From: Hemileia vastatrix
Taxonomy: Eukaryota > Basidiomycota > Pucciniomycetes > Pucciniales > Zaghouaniaceae
DNA length: 64,000 nt
Direction of reading: 5' to 3'
Assembly (NCBI GenBank): GCA_030280995.1
Contig: JASXTE010000014.1
Coordinates: 3,706,656-3,770,655 of the forward strand
The position numbers and the translations under genes were made by a program. How positions within the stretch are numbered: position 1 is the stretch's first letter; each line of letters starts with the position of its first letter. Shown in pieces: positions 1-10,272 of this stretch. A model generated the notes under the pieces. The model made no database searches. It was given only the letters and a program-made list of their open reading frames with translations, and was not told where the DNA came from.

Positions 1-644
1 ATATGTGTGGTTATTAATAAGTAATTTTGAGAATTCTTCTCCACAGGAATCTGGTGGTAACCCTTGTTTCCATCCAGACAGGAAATATATTTTGCTCCTT
101 GTAAAGTAGCATGGATAGAAGCTATCCTTGGTAGAGGGTAAATATCATCGACAGTGTATGTATTCAGAGCTCTATAATCACTGCATAATCTTGCCTTATC
201 CTTTTCATAAGAGATCAATACTGGTGAAATGACACAATACTTAGGTGTTGTGTATACTTTTTCAACAATACCCATTTCCAACAATAATTTTAAATTGTCT
301 TCAATATCTTTCCTTTTTGCAGGAGATGCTGGTTAAGGTTTCTTTTTCAGGCTGCCAGGAATATTATCCAAATCACAGCTTAAAGAGATTTTCATCTCAT
401 GGTCCTTGACCAATCCTAGTTCATTTGAACCATGAGCAAATGCCATAGGATATGATTTAATCAATCTCAAAATATTTTCTTCTTCAATTTTTGAGAGTTG
501 AGAACTGAAAGAGGCCTTTTCGATTTCATTGTCCAATTCAACCATTTCAGTGGTGGTTCTTCCACCTTGCAGTTGTTCTTCTCTAGGAGAAATGGAATAC
601 ACTGAGTTTTCAGAACATATTTTGAATTTTCTCTTACCATTCAC
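1..644 (-). pseudogene. Chromovirus A reverse transcriptase N-terminus and linker (broken, partial)
   Basis: From 644 downward the frame encodes the protease-RT linker, with the conserved AFAHGSNELGLVKDHEM stretch, then after a TAA at 333 the start of RT: PVLISYEKDKARLC, DYRALNTYTVDDIYPLPR and SCLDGNKGYHQIPVEKNSQN. The catalytic YIDD block lies outside the window. The TAA replaces the Tyr of the KPYPAS motif that is intact in elements B and D. This is the palm/fingers part of the Pol polyprotein that copies element RNA in the virus-like particle. The identification is firm; only the function is lost. Confidence 0.85.
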
Positions 645-1142
645 ACCTATAGTGAAGCAAATGTTTGCAGGATCTAGTTAAATTCCAAATTTTTTCAATA
701 AATCATTGCCAATAATAAACAAATCACTACAATTTTTATTATCCATTACTACAAAATCACACACTGCCCTAACATATCAATTCTTATATTTAAAGAATAC
801 AGCAGTTTTTTATTTGCCAATTGGATTTAATACTGAACCAAAACCTCTCCAGTTCTTTTTCTGAACAGGTTCTAGTTTTTCCTGGTACTTACTATCAAGT
901 TTCATTAATGTATTAATTGAAACTACACTACCTGCAGCCCCAGTGTCAAGAATGGCATTCATTTCTCTTCCACATATAATAACAGGTGCTCTGATAGGTG
1001 TTATTTTGTAAGTATCATGAGATACATCTTTAATTATTTCAGATTCCTCAATGAAAGTTAAAGATGTGTCTGTATGAGGTATAGCATCATTCAGGAACAC
1101 AATATCCTGTTCTAATACTTTTATCTCATTTTCATCATCACT
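645..1142 (-). pseudogene. Chromovirus A retropepsin-like protease region (broken)
   Basis: The open part (810-1100) contains AILDTGAAGSVVS, the aspartic protease active-site loop (D-T-G-A), near residue 50 of the fragment, and further on KNWRGFGSVLNPIGK. The frame continues on either side and is interrupted by TAA at 810 (where homologues have Tyr), by a stop near 678 just before LDPANICF, and by TAA at 1143. It sits in frame between Gag and RT, as expected for Gag-Pro-Pol. The enzyme would mature the polyprotein, but the stops make this copy inactive. Confidence 0.85.
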
Positions 1143-2552
1143 TTAAGATATGTTACTTTTACAATCCTCACTGGAATCCACGTTCTCATCTTCATGATTA
1201 CTTGGTTCAGAATTCTGTGAGGTTTCAATAACATTTATTCTCCTCTTACACGTGTGACCCTTTACCCAAGGTTCATTACATTTGTAACAAGTGTTATTCT
1301 CTTGTCTCTTAGGGATAAGGGGAGCTGAAGGTTTTTTCTTCTCCACTGGCAATTTACTTGTAGAAGGTTTTACCACGTCAACACTTTGTCTGTAATTACA
1401 ATACTTGGGTTCATACTTGTGGTTTAATAATATCTCATTGCATATATTAATGAACCCAGAGGTATCTCTGATGGTTTCAGATCTAGCTACAATAATGTCT
1501 CTAACTGATATAGGCAACTTGTATATTATTTTTTCTTTCCACTCTTCATTAATCATTTTTGGATCCATAGCTTTCATGATTTTTATTAAAGTCATTAAAA
1601 AGACCATATGTTTATCAGCATTTGGATTATATCTTGTTCTTTCATACAATCTTTGTTGAGTGATTCTAAATTTTGGGCCACCAAATTGCCTTTCAACTAG
1701 TGCCTTCCATTCATTCCAGGAGTAGTTAATTCCCTCACTCAATACAGATTTAAACCATAATAAGGCCACATCTGTAAATAAAGATATTAAATTTGAAGTA
1801 ATTTCTTCATCAGGTAATTTGTATGAAAATTTTAAGTTATGAATTCTTTGTATGAATTGCTGCCAATCAGATTTTGAATCCCCATCAAAAGAAGGGTACT
1901 GATCTAACTTAGGCCAGTTCTTTTCGTTAGTTTTTGCTTCCCAAACCTGAGGAATATTCAATATTTCACTTACTTTGGGAAGAAGATCATTTATTTCATC
2001 TTTTACTGATTTACTGGTCTCAGAGCCCATGACACTATGTTCATGTTCCATCATTGGTGTTTCATTTACCTGTTTCATGAAAACAGGTAATCTTGCCACA
2101 TAAGAAGTGTTATCTTTTATTTTTTCAGTCTTTTTCAATATGTTTGCTACCTCTATTTCTACACTTTGAAACCTATCCTTTATTACAGGTACATGAGTCA
2201 GAGTATCATTTATATTTGAAAAAGATAATTTAACATGTCCCTCAATGGTATCCATAAAATTCTGAGTATTTTCTAATTTACTTTCTAAATTTCTAATCTC
2301 AGAATCCAATCTTTTATTCTCATTGATTAATTCATCATTTGAATTTTCAATAATTTTTAATTTATTGGCTGTGGTACTCAATGATTGTGTTAGCTGTAAT
2401 AATACATTTTCTGTATTATTGTTTGACTCTTTTGAGAACTCTTCCAATTTTTCAATTCTCAATAATAATTTACTTATTATTTTTGATTCCAATGGATTCT
2501 CTTTCAAAAAATATTCTATTTTTTCTGTGTCCAACTCAGAAGACTCATCATT
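1143..2552 (-). pseudogene. Chromovirus A Gag main body with zinc knuckle
   Basis: The N-terminal third is Asn/Glu/Lys-rich and looks coiled-coil (KRLDSEIRNLESKLENTQ). It is followed by the retrotransposon-gag core (WPKLDQYPSFDGDSKSDWQQ, then LPDEEITSNLISLFTDVALLWF) and a C-terminal knuckle CYKCNEPWVKGHTC, a CX2CX7HXC variant typical of chromoviruses. The first residues listed for this frame start at TTG, not ATG. The frame is continuous with the Gag N-terminal frame at 2553-3299, apart from one TAA at 2553-2555. Structural protein of the particle. The stop at 1143 separates it from protease; element F reads Tyr there. Confidence 0.88.
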
Positions 2553-3299
2553 TTATTCCATTTTTATATTAATAGCATTATCCTGATGATCAATAATACT
2601 GTTTACATTGTCCTCATTTAAAGACAAGTTTAACATATTTTTTTCAAATGAATAATCCTTTAAATCTTTATCAATTATATCCAATATTTCCTTATCAATC
2701 TCATTACCTATAAGTAATTTATTGTCAGGTTGATACAATTGACTATGAGGAGCTGGATGACTTACCAAGGTCTTATCCCACTTCCCCTGCCTCTCCTTGC
2801 CTTTCCCCTGTAAGGGTGACTGCTGGAGCCCTGCTGTTGAGGATTGTTGTAATTTTGGGTGTACCAATCCCATTTCCATTTTCTTACTGTGATTTTTTGA
2901 TCCTCCTCTTGGGCTGGAGGTGTTGCTATTGAATTGGTGGGTGCCACTGTTGGTGGTTGAGCCTTTATGTCCACTAGAGCTTGGTTGACTTTGATGAAAC
3001 CTTGAGCTGCTCTTTTCTCCAGATTGTTGATCTGGTCCATTATATTTTTGACTCTTATTGTCAAGGTGTTCAGTAGGGTGGATAGGGAGTGAATCTGTTT
3101 TTGTAATGTATTTTTTGTTTTCTTTATTGAAACTTGCTTTAAAAGCCTTTCCCTTTCCTCTAGAGACATTGGTGGAGAGCTGTTTATTATGGGAGAGTCC
3201 TGGCCCTCCATTTAAATGTCCTGTAACAGGTCTTTCAGCTATAGGTCTTAAGTTATAAGGTTTTGCCTTATTACTTACAATGTCATTGTTGTCACACAT
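2553..3299 (-). pseudogene. Chromovirus A Gag N-terminal extension (frame a), overlaps ORF1
   Basis: An ATG at 3299 opens 248 codons rich in Ser, Asn, Gln and Lys with no recognisable fold, ending at TAA 2553. It is in the same frame as Gag and includes the whole of ORF1 (2762-3211) in another frame. Its first 30 residues (VSNKAKPYNLRP...) resemble the N-terminus of ORF1 in element B (VSDKPAYNTRS), so frames have been swapped between families. Element F has the same frame with one TAG and a GTG in place of ATG. It may be the N-terminus of Gag, or open by constraint on the overlapping ORF1. Confidence 0.55.
2762..3211 (-). CDS. Chromovirus A ORF1, small coiled-coil protein (frame b)
   Basis: 149 residues from ATG 3211. 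Residues ~15-75 form a coiled coil (SLEERERLLKQVSIKK, then LEKRAAQGFIKVNQALVDIK), followed by a Pro/Ala/Thr linker, the Trp block RKWKWDWYTQN, the motif HPYRGK and a terminal PW. Elements B, D and F encode clear homologues with the same order, so it is a real element gene. I do not know its function; a Gag-associated or assembly role is inferred from position only. The stop is embedded in TGGTAAGT, and an in-frame GGGAAAG heptamer lies at 2801-2807. No lesion is visible in this copy. Confidence 0.65.
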   Translation of the reverse strand: MEGQDSPIINSSPPMSLEERERLLKQVSIKKTKNTLQKQIHSLSTLLNTLTIRVKNIMDQINNLEKRAAQGFIKVNQALVDIKAQPPTVAPTNSIATPPAQEEDQKITVRKWKWDWYTQNYNNPQQQGSSSHPYRGKARRGRGSGIRPW

Positions 3300-3887
3300 T
3301 TTTACATAAAATTTATTTCAAAGAATTGAAAGTTTAGATATGAAAAACTTCAAAAGGAGTTTTATCAGTATTTATCAATACCACTGAAGACAATTTTATT
3401 GCTTACTTATTGGTATGAAGTGAATTTTTAAGTGCCAAAAGTCAAATATGCTTTTTAAGTGGTCACTTGATTTAACTGGTCTACAATATGTAGCTGGGTT
3501 TTTATATTGAAAAAGAAAACAACTGTCAGTAAGATCCTTTTTCAAATATTAAATGAATATTACAAACCAATAGAAAGGGATTAAAAGTCCTGTTAAAAGA
3601 AAACAATTAATCAGTTTAATTGGTTATCATCTGCAAAGATCACAAATTTAATTGGTCTATTGACAGACCCACTAATAACAATTATATGTTAAATTAGTGG
3701 TAAAATTGTTGATTCAATATCACAATTTTATTATATAACAGGGCTTCCTTTTCTAAAATCACTATATAAGTGACCCCAACCTGTTGTAAATATCCAAATA
3801 TTTCTATAGGGATTTTATTTACGTGTAACTTCTTTGAAACTTTTACTTACTGGATTATAACAGAATTCTTGAGGAAAGGTCCCCAAT
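3300..3887 (-). other. Chromovirus A 5' leader and primer-binding site
   Basis: Untranslated leader between the LTR and the first ATG. The 15 nt next to the LTR (3873-3887), read on the element strand, are ATTGGGGACCTTTCC; the same box follows the 5' LTR in F and, with changes, in B and D, which marks it as the PBS. No other gene is visible here. An AT-rich segment with ATTAGTGGGTCTGTCAAT (near 3660-3690) is present twice in F. Confidence 0.75.
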
Positions 3888-5386
3888 TTTCAGGCTAAGA
3901 TCAACTAAAAGGACGTGAACTAGCTTGAAAAGTCTTTGTCAAGAAGATTTATATGTTCCTATATGAATAATGTAATGTAAATCCAACAAATAGTAAAATA
4001 TAATTCAAAATAATGGTTGCAGTAATATAATTCTGACTATTTTTATATATGGCTTACAATCTTTTTAGTTGGTAGAAAAATAGAGTTTAATAATTCAGAT
4101 ACTACTCAAAAGACTTATAAAAGTTCTAATTGATTTGTATTGTAATTGATTTGGTTATATGGTGTAAATTGTAATGATAAAGAATGAAGAAACACAACCC
4201 AAAAACCTCCTCCTTTTATAAACACTGAGTTCCCCAATGATTCGCTTAATGTACCACCCAATACACAGTTAATGACGACTCTAAACAACTAATAGACATT
4301 CCCATCAACATTCCCAGTAAACCATGACATAATTAGAAGAGTAAAACCCGTCTAAATCATGTAATGATAAGGAAAATCCATCAAAATTAAAGAATAAGAT
4401 AAAAAGAGAGTATATGCATATTAAACAATAATATAAAAGTCTAAAGGAGAATTTTTAAGGTTAATAATAGCTAATAATAAGGGGGATTTACTGTAGAAAT
4501 AATGGGGCTAATCCTGACATTATACTATGTGAAATTCCCATTCAAAAATAACCAATATTGACTGAGAAACCACCCAAAAACTCAAAAAAGAGCGTGAGAT
4601 GTGGGGTAACTACATGCAGTCCTTGGCAGGCACTTACACGGGTAAATCATTGACTAATTTTAGGCGAATTTAAGGGTGATGATGAAATAAGACGCCAAGA
4701 GTGAGTTTATTAATGAAATTAGTGCATATAAACAAGGTCAATGCATTATTAATTAAGCTAGGACACTAAATTAGCGCCTGTCACCTATTTTAGTGTGTTT
4801 CCCCACAGTGGGCTTAGAATGTGGGGTAATTATAGTGTGAAAAAGCTAACTTTGCTAAAAATGAAGCTATTCACACAGGAAAAAAGCAGGCAGTATGTGG
4901 CCAGTACACAGAAGCCATTTCTGGCATAAAAAACACCAAATTTGAAAAGTTTTATTTTTATGCATTTCAATAGCCAAATCAATAGTCCTTAATGAGACAA
5001 ATTGATCTGTCAAAGCACAATTTTGATATTCTCAAATTTATGGCACATATAGTCAACTTTTAAGTGAAATAAAGTGCATTTCTTGTTTTTTGCATAAAAC
5101 AGTGAAAATAACAGCTTTAAGTGTACTTGAAAATTATGTAGCCTTATACTTAAGGCACTTAAGATTAAACTAAAATATTCCAACTTAATATTAAGTACAT
5201 AAGACTTGTAAAAGGTGGATATATGCGTGTATATAATGTGTTATAATGGCATATTTTGTATATTATCATAATTTTACTTATGTATACTGTTTGTGTACTC
5301 TTAATTATTATTCCCATGTAATGTTCATGTGTTTAACATAACTTATAAGTGCTTTTTACTCAGTCCTGGGGATATACAGGCTGACA
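3888..5386 (-). repeat. Chromovirus A 5' LTR (1499 bp)
   Basis: On the element strand it begins TGTCAGCCTGTATATCC and ends CCTGAAA just before the PBS. It is homologous throughout to the F LTRs (18580-20075; 24924-25280 plus 42119-43254) and to the I LTR (53343-54835). No long reading frame is conserved among these LTRs. The likely promoter, R and U5 lie here but I cannot place the start site. Confidence 0.9.
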
Positions 5387-6236
5387 CTTTACATGTCAAT
5401 TTTCACCTCTGATCTCACATTTTTCTACTCAATTTTTCATAACCACAACTTGGCCATCTATTCTTCCTTACCTTGTCAAGTCTGTTTGCTCATCTACGCT
5501 CACCCCCAACTCTCAACAACATTTTTTTTTTGCTTTCGTTTCTGCTGGAGTTCATGCACCTATCTCTCATTGGCCTTTCATCTCCTTGGTTTTCTCAGTG
5601 GCAACTTCCTCCAAGAAAAATTTAAAAAATATGGGCTTAGCCAATTTTTCAAGTGGTAAAAAAGACTTATGCAAATTTTTAAGTGTTTCAATCAACTTAG
5701 ACGAATTTCTGAGTGGTGAGAATAAATAACACAAATTTTTGAGTGTTTCAAGTGACTTGGACACATTTACAAGTGGTGAGAGTGAATCAGACAAATTTTT
5801 GAGGGTTGCAAGTGACTTGGACAAATTTACAAATGGTGAGGGTGACTCAGACAAATGTTTGAGTGTTGTGAGCGAGTTAGACAAATTTACCAGTGGTGAG
5901 GGTGACTTGGACCAATCTTTGAGTGAGGCCTGCAGATAAAATTTTTTATTTTAGGGCTTAAGAACAGAAATGTAGGTGTGTTATGCTCCAGAAAGACATA
6001 AGGTTAGGATACGTGATTTGAAACCATGTGCATTGCTCATGGATGTGATGAGTTTGGGATCAGTAATTAGGAATGGAAGTTGGGGTATAAGAAGCGGGAT
6101 AATGTATTATTGTGCATTCCTTATCCACTAGCCCAGGGCTAATGGATAAGAATCTTCCACAATTAATAATGTCAGATCTGGGCAACAAAAATTCCTGATC
6201 CCTAATTGCAGATCCCTGAACATTGATACCCACTAA
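5387..6236 (-). mobile_element. H0: non-autonomous Harbinger-like element, truncated by A
   Basis: The right edge, inverted, reads GTGGGTATCAATGTTCAGGG, matching the H2 left terminus (GGGGGTATCAATGTTCAGG at 25281), and the first ~180 bp follow H2, including its palindrome in decayed form (6118-6152). The left edge (CTTTACATGTCAAT) matches the inside of the H2 right terminus in inverse. The centre holds a 60-bp tandem repeat and no transposase. It is flanked on the right by TAA, the usual Harbinger target, and then by H1 sequence (TTTTGGTGG). I read it as a ~0.9 kb MITE-like derivative sitting in H1. Confidence 0.7.
5665..5939 (+). repeat. 60-bp tandem repeat, ~4.5 units, coding-like
   Basis: Units begin CAAATTTTTGAGTGTTTC and recur every 60 bp. 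On the plus strand 5739-5939 reads as three 20-residue repeats of the type KFLSVxSxLDxFxSGExxSD, ending QSLSEACR; the upstream unit is in frame but broken by TAA. The exact 60-bp period and kept frame suggest it was once coding. No known family is recognised. Confidence 0.7.
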
Positions 6237-6250
6237 TTTTGGTGGAAAAC

Positions 6251-7428
6251 TGTCAGTATAGTCTAGTATGTAAGTATGGTATAATAGTATTTATTTATGG
6301 TCCTACTACTTATTGATAAAATATTTAGTGATTAAACCTCAGGGGAAGACTAATAAAATAGTTATACTCAAATAAAACTCACAATACTTGGATTTAAATG
6401 CGTGCTAGTGGTGGAAAATAGATAAATAGAATATAGTTATAGCTTATATAACGATAATATCAACTTATAAAAGGCTTTATAATATATTTCTAAATTTTAT
6501 AAATTGTATTGAAGTGTTTTATTTAAATGTAGTAAGTAATTGATGATAAATAACCGTCAAAATCCCTCCATACTTATACCCAAATCCCCTGGAGTGCACA
6601 GACCTTCAATCCAGATGATGTCACTGCTATCCACGGCAATAACAGCACTGTGAGGGCCCATCACCTCCCCATGGCGTTCACTTCAAGCAGATTTAACACC
6701 CAGACCTCCAGTAAGGACCCTCCATCACAATTAATGATAACACAGATCTATACCACAAATAGAAAATCCAGATAAAAGCGGATACCATAAAGAAACAGGT
6801 AAAATAAGCAATCAAAAAGAGATTTAATGAAACCCAAAGCATATAAAGTAAACAATTGATATGTCCAAGCCCCCAATAACATCCCCAAGCATCCATAATA
6901 ACCCAGCAATGACCTCCCAACCCATAAATCCGTGAATATCCATCCAAGGAAGCAGATTAAGTTGTCCAGACTGAGTGTATGCACCTGAAATAGATGTTTA
7001 TGCTTCTGTAGGCGTTGTGAGTCCACTGGATACGTCCATATGACCTAAAATAAGCAGAAAAACAAAGGTTATAGGGTATTAAGGGGCTAAAACCCACTTA
7101 TATACCTAAATATACATAATATACTGCATATTTCACTGAATATGAGATTTATGTATACACATAAGCTTATGTATGTCAATAATTACTTCATATCACTTAA
7201 GATAAGTATATTATGACTCCATTAACACCTTTATAATTATTATTAGGCTATGGATAAGCAATTTGAACTACTATAATTTATATAATAGAGTAATAATTAT
7301 ATATATATGTAATATAATCATATATATTATTATTTTAACCTTATTTTAAAGATATAAGCTTAATTTACTTAAGGTTATCTTATTTTAAGTATAAGAAATA
7401 CTCAGTCCTAGAAATATCTAGGCTGACA
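6251..7428 (-). repeat. Chromovirus B 3' LTR
   Basis: Same length as the 5' copy at 13916-15093. Bounded by TGTCAG and CTGACA. A purine-rich tract (TGGGTGAGGGGG on the element strand, 7429-7440) abuts it and serves as the polypurine tract. Confidence 0.93.
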
Positions 7429-7540
7429 CCCCCTCACCCAAAAAAAACTATAAAAAAATGTTAAGACATTTTAATTAAAAGTAAGGAGTGAATAGAAATT
7501 TTTTTTAAATTTCTATAATACATATACTGAATAAACAGTA

Positions 7541-7996
7541 TCATTTTGATTTAAATTTTTTCAAGAGATTTTTAAGATCAGTGATTTCATTTTCTGAAAT
7601 TCACTGGTCATATTCACTTGATTTATTTTTGAATCTTAATAGATACTCAACTCCCTTTTCTTTAGTAAGGTGTCTCTTTTTAAGTATCTTTTCAATTTCT
7701 GATTTTTCAACTATTTCTTCAGGTTGCTGTTTATGCCTTCCTGATCTTCTTGGAAATAGAGCAGTATCATTAGAATGGTATGGTTTTATAAGAGAAATAG
7801 GAAATACTGGATGTTTTCTATCATAGGGTGCATATAGAATAACCTCAACAGCATTATTACCAACCATCTTTTTAACTAAAAATGGTCCAATGAATGGATC
7901 CTTCAATTTAACATTACCATTTAAATTGAAATGTAGCATTGAAATAAGGACTTCATCACCCTCTTTGAACTTTTGTTCTTTATGGGCTTTATCCCA
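7541..7996 (-). pseudogene. Chromovirus B integrase C-terminus and chromodomain (broken)
   Basis: After a TGA near 7994 the frame gives the integrase C-terminal barrel (FKEGDEVLI, LKDPFIGPFLVKK, PVFPISLIKPYHSN). The end is a chromodomain-like module, EIEKILKKRHLTKEKGVEYL then LLRFKNKSSEYDQ, broken by TGA at 7601 exactly where the conserved Trp is expected, and continuing to a TGA at 7541. Chromodomains of this class steer integration to heterochromatin. The homologous end in D (30050-30240) keeps the Trp (EHEAWIP). The family call is chromovirus. Confidence 0.8.
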
Positions 7997-8710
7997 TCAT
8001 TTCTTTTCATACTCAAACGCCTTATTTATACATTCTTGAGCATGTTTTCTGCATAATTCTTGCATCTGAAGAAAAGATTTAGTACCTGGATGGATATCTA
8101 ATATAGGTAATTTATTAAGAGTTTTAGCAGGGGTATTAGGTACATAACCCAACCATAACTCAAATGGCTTTTTGCCAGTGACAGAATGTACTGTACTATT
8201 GTATGCAAATTCTAAACCTGGGATAAGGGTGACCCAATCATGTGTGAATTTGTCATTGTCTTTAAAATTAAGACCAAAAGCACAATATCTTCTTATCATA
8301 TCTTCTAAAGTTTGCATCATTCTTTCTGCTAGCCCATCAGTTTGTGGGTGGTGTGCTGTAGAAAGTTTTAATTGACACCCTGAAACATCCATAAGTGATT
8401 TCCAGAACTCAGAAGTAAATTTAAGATCTCTGTCAGAAACTATTGCTTTGGGGAAACCTGCTATATTTAACATTTGTGTCCACCATAAAAAAGCTAAGTC
8501 CTTTGCAGAAACCTCTTTGTGGGTATGAATAAATTTACACATCTTTGTAAATCTATCTACAATTAACCAGCAGGAGTTATAACTCTTATGCCCTGCTATT
8601 GGAAAACCTGTTACAAAGTCCATGTTAATTATTTCCCATGGAGCTTTTGCTTTCTCAATTTGTTGTAATAAACCAGCTCTTTTGCCTGTTAATCTTTTAG
8701 ATTTTGACAA
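7997..8710 (-). pseudogene. Chromovirus B integrase core
   Basis: The core has all three catalytic residues visible: Asp in IINMDFVTGFP, Asp in AIVSDRDLKF and Glu in GLAERMMQTLEDM, with STAHHPQTDG between the last two. It is read in a different frame from the upstream RNase H/zinc-finger part because a base is missing near 8705 (CAAAATCT, against CAGAAATCT in D). It would join element cDNA to the host chromosome. The domain itself looks intact, but it is cut off from the upstream frame and interrupted downstream by a stop. Confidence 0.88.
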
Positions 8711-9669
8711 GAATCACATGTCTCAACATATTTCTGAACATCCTCAGACATGTTAATCCACCAAGCTGTGTTTTTTACTCTGGTTAATGTTTTATGGTAG
8801 TCAAAATGACCTGCCAATATATCATCATGACATATACTTAACATTAACTCCTTCATTGAAAGGGGAATTACAATTACATTACTTAATTTTTTTCTGTAAT
8901 ATATAAAACCATCCTCAATGGAAAATTTTCCTTTTTCTAATTCCTCTTTATACTTATTTGGTAATGTTTTTATTAAAAAATTCATTGAAGCATTAGATGG
9001 ATCATTTAATATTGTTGTGAGTTTACTCAAATCAGGATCTGAAGCATACATATCAAGAATTGATTGCATAAATTCATCCTCAAGATCTACAATATAAATG
9101 CCATAAATGTTAATAATCTCTGATTCAGGAACATAAGCAGGATTATCATCATTATTAGGCAGAGGTACTCTAGATAACAAGTCTACATTAGAGTGTAAGG
9201 TTCCTGCTCTATGTGTAATAGTCATCTGTCCTCTGTATTCTTGTACAGCTAATTGCCATCTAAACATGTGTCTATTAGGAGTTTTCATTTTTAAGAGTGA
9301 CTTAACTGCACTACAGTCAGCTATTAACTCAAATTTTTGGTCTTCAAGGTAATAATGTAGCTTCTCAAGAGCCCATACTACTGCCAAAAATTCAAGTTGA
9401 GTAGCACCATATTTCAATTCACTACTTCTTAGAGTACGTGAAATATAGCAAATTAATACTTCTGACATTTTTCCTTCAATAAGTTGTTTTTGATGCAAAG
9501 CAGCACCCAGACCAATAAAACTTGAATCTGTATATAATACAAAAGGCAATTGGAAATCTGGTAATCCCAAGCTAGGAGCTGCCATTAAACATTCTTTCAA
9601 CTTATCAAAAGCCTGTTGTCTTTCATTATTCCAAATGAAAGCTTCTGATTTCTTTATCAGTGTGGTCAA
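8689..9669 (-). pseudogene. Chromovirus B RNase H and integrase zinc-binding domain
   Basis: 326 codons. RNase H acidic residues appear in VLYTDSSFIGLG, ATQLEFLAVVW, ELIADCSAVKS and HSNVDLLSR. The integrase HHCC zinc finger follows as CHDDILAGHFDYHK...CDSCQ near the end, with all four ligands present. Downstream the frame runs into a stop owing to the 1-nt loss near 8705. Upstream a stop near 9703 separates it from RT, in the same frame. Removal of element RNA during reverse transcription is the expected role. Confidence 0.87.
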
Positions 9670-10272
9670 TGGTGCAGCAATTAATTGGTAGTTTTTTATA
9701 TATTGTCAATAATAACCACACATACCAAGAAAAGATTGTACATCCTTTACATTTTGAGGAATGCCAATATTCTTTATTTCAGCCACCTTATTTTGGTCTA
9801 CACATATTTGTAAGCCAGATACAATATGACCAAGCACTTTTAAAGATTCAAACCCAAATTTACATTTTGTCAATGCAAGGGTCATTTTTATTTCATCCAT
9901 TTTTTGAAATACCTTCTTTAAATGGATTAAGTGTTCATCATAAGTCTTAGAGAACACTATGATGTCATCAATGTATACCATTAACCATCCTTCAATCATT
10001 TCATTATGGAATGTTATATCCATTAACTTCTGAAATAATGATGGAGCATTTTTTGGTCCAAATGGCATTCTGACATATTTATAAATTCCCATATGTGTTG
10101 TTATCAACAAAAAGTTCTGTGAATTCTTTTCAACAGAAATTTGAGGGTACCCTTTATTTCCATCTAGACAACTTATATACTTAGAACCTTTGAGGGTAGC
10201 ATTTATAGAGGCAATCCTTGGCAAAGGATAAATATCATCTACTGTAAATGTATTTAATTCTCTATAATCACC
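9670..10272 (-). pseudogene. Chromovirus B reverse transcriptase core
   Basis: The frame shows SCLDGNKGYPQISVEKNSQN, YVRMPFGPKNAPSLFQKLMD, the catalytic MVYIDDIIVFSKT (YIDD present) and thumb sequence KVLGHIVSGLQICVDQ then QSFLGMCGYY. It is in frame with both the Gag-protease ORF (10273-12063) and the RNase H ORF; single stops at both joints break it (TGA where KARL is followed by GDYR; a stop after MCGYY). The His of GYHQ is replaced by Pro in this copy. RNA-directed DNA synthesis is the role. Confidence 0.88.

Larger units (their letters stand above)
1..5386 (-). mobile_element. Chromovirus A (Ty3/Gypsy LTR element), cut by window edge
   Basis: This is the 5' part of an LTR retrotransposon on the minus strand. 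From its 5' end it has one LTR (3888-5386), a PBS, a leader, overlapping ORF1/Gag, Gag, protease and the start of RT, which runs off the left edge. Gag and Pol lie in one reading frame broken by several stops (at 2553, 1143, 810 and 333), so the copy is dead. It is very similar to element F, so they are one family. Beyond the LTR the sequence matches the inside of a Harbinger-like terminus (compare 41980-42005, inverted), so A inserted into H0. Confidence 0.9.

Noticed and set aside
6693..7026. Tryptophan-rich membrane-like frames inside the B LTRs (also 14358-14612)
   Set aside because: They lie wholly within the LTR, have no homologue in other LTR families, and recur only because the LTR is duplicated.
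7260..7340. AT microsatellite-like run as a separate repeat
   Set aside because: It is part of the B LTR (also at 14950-15000) and not independent.
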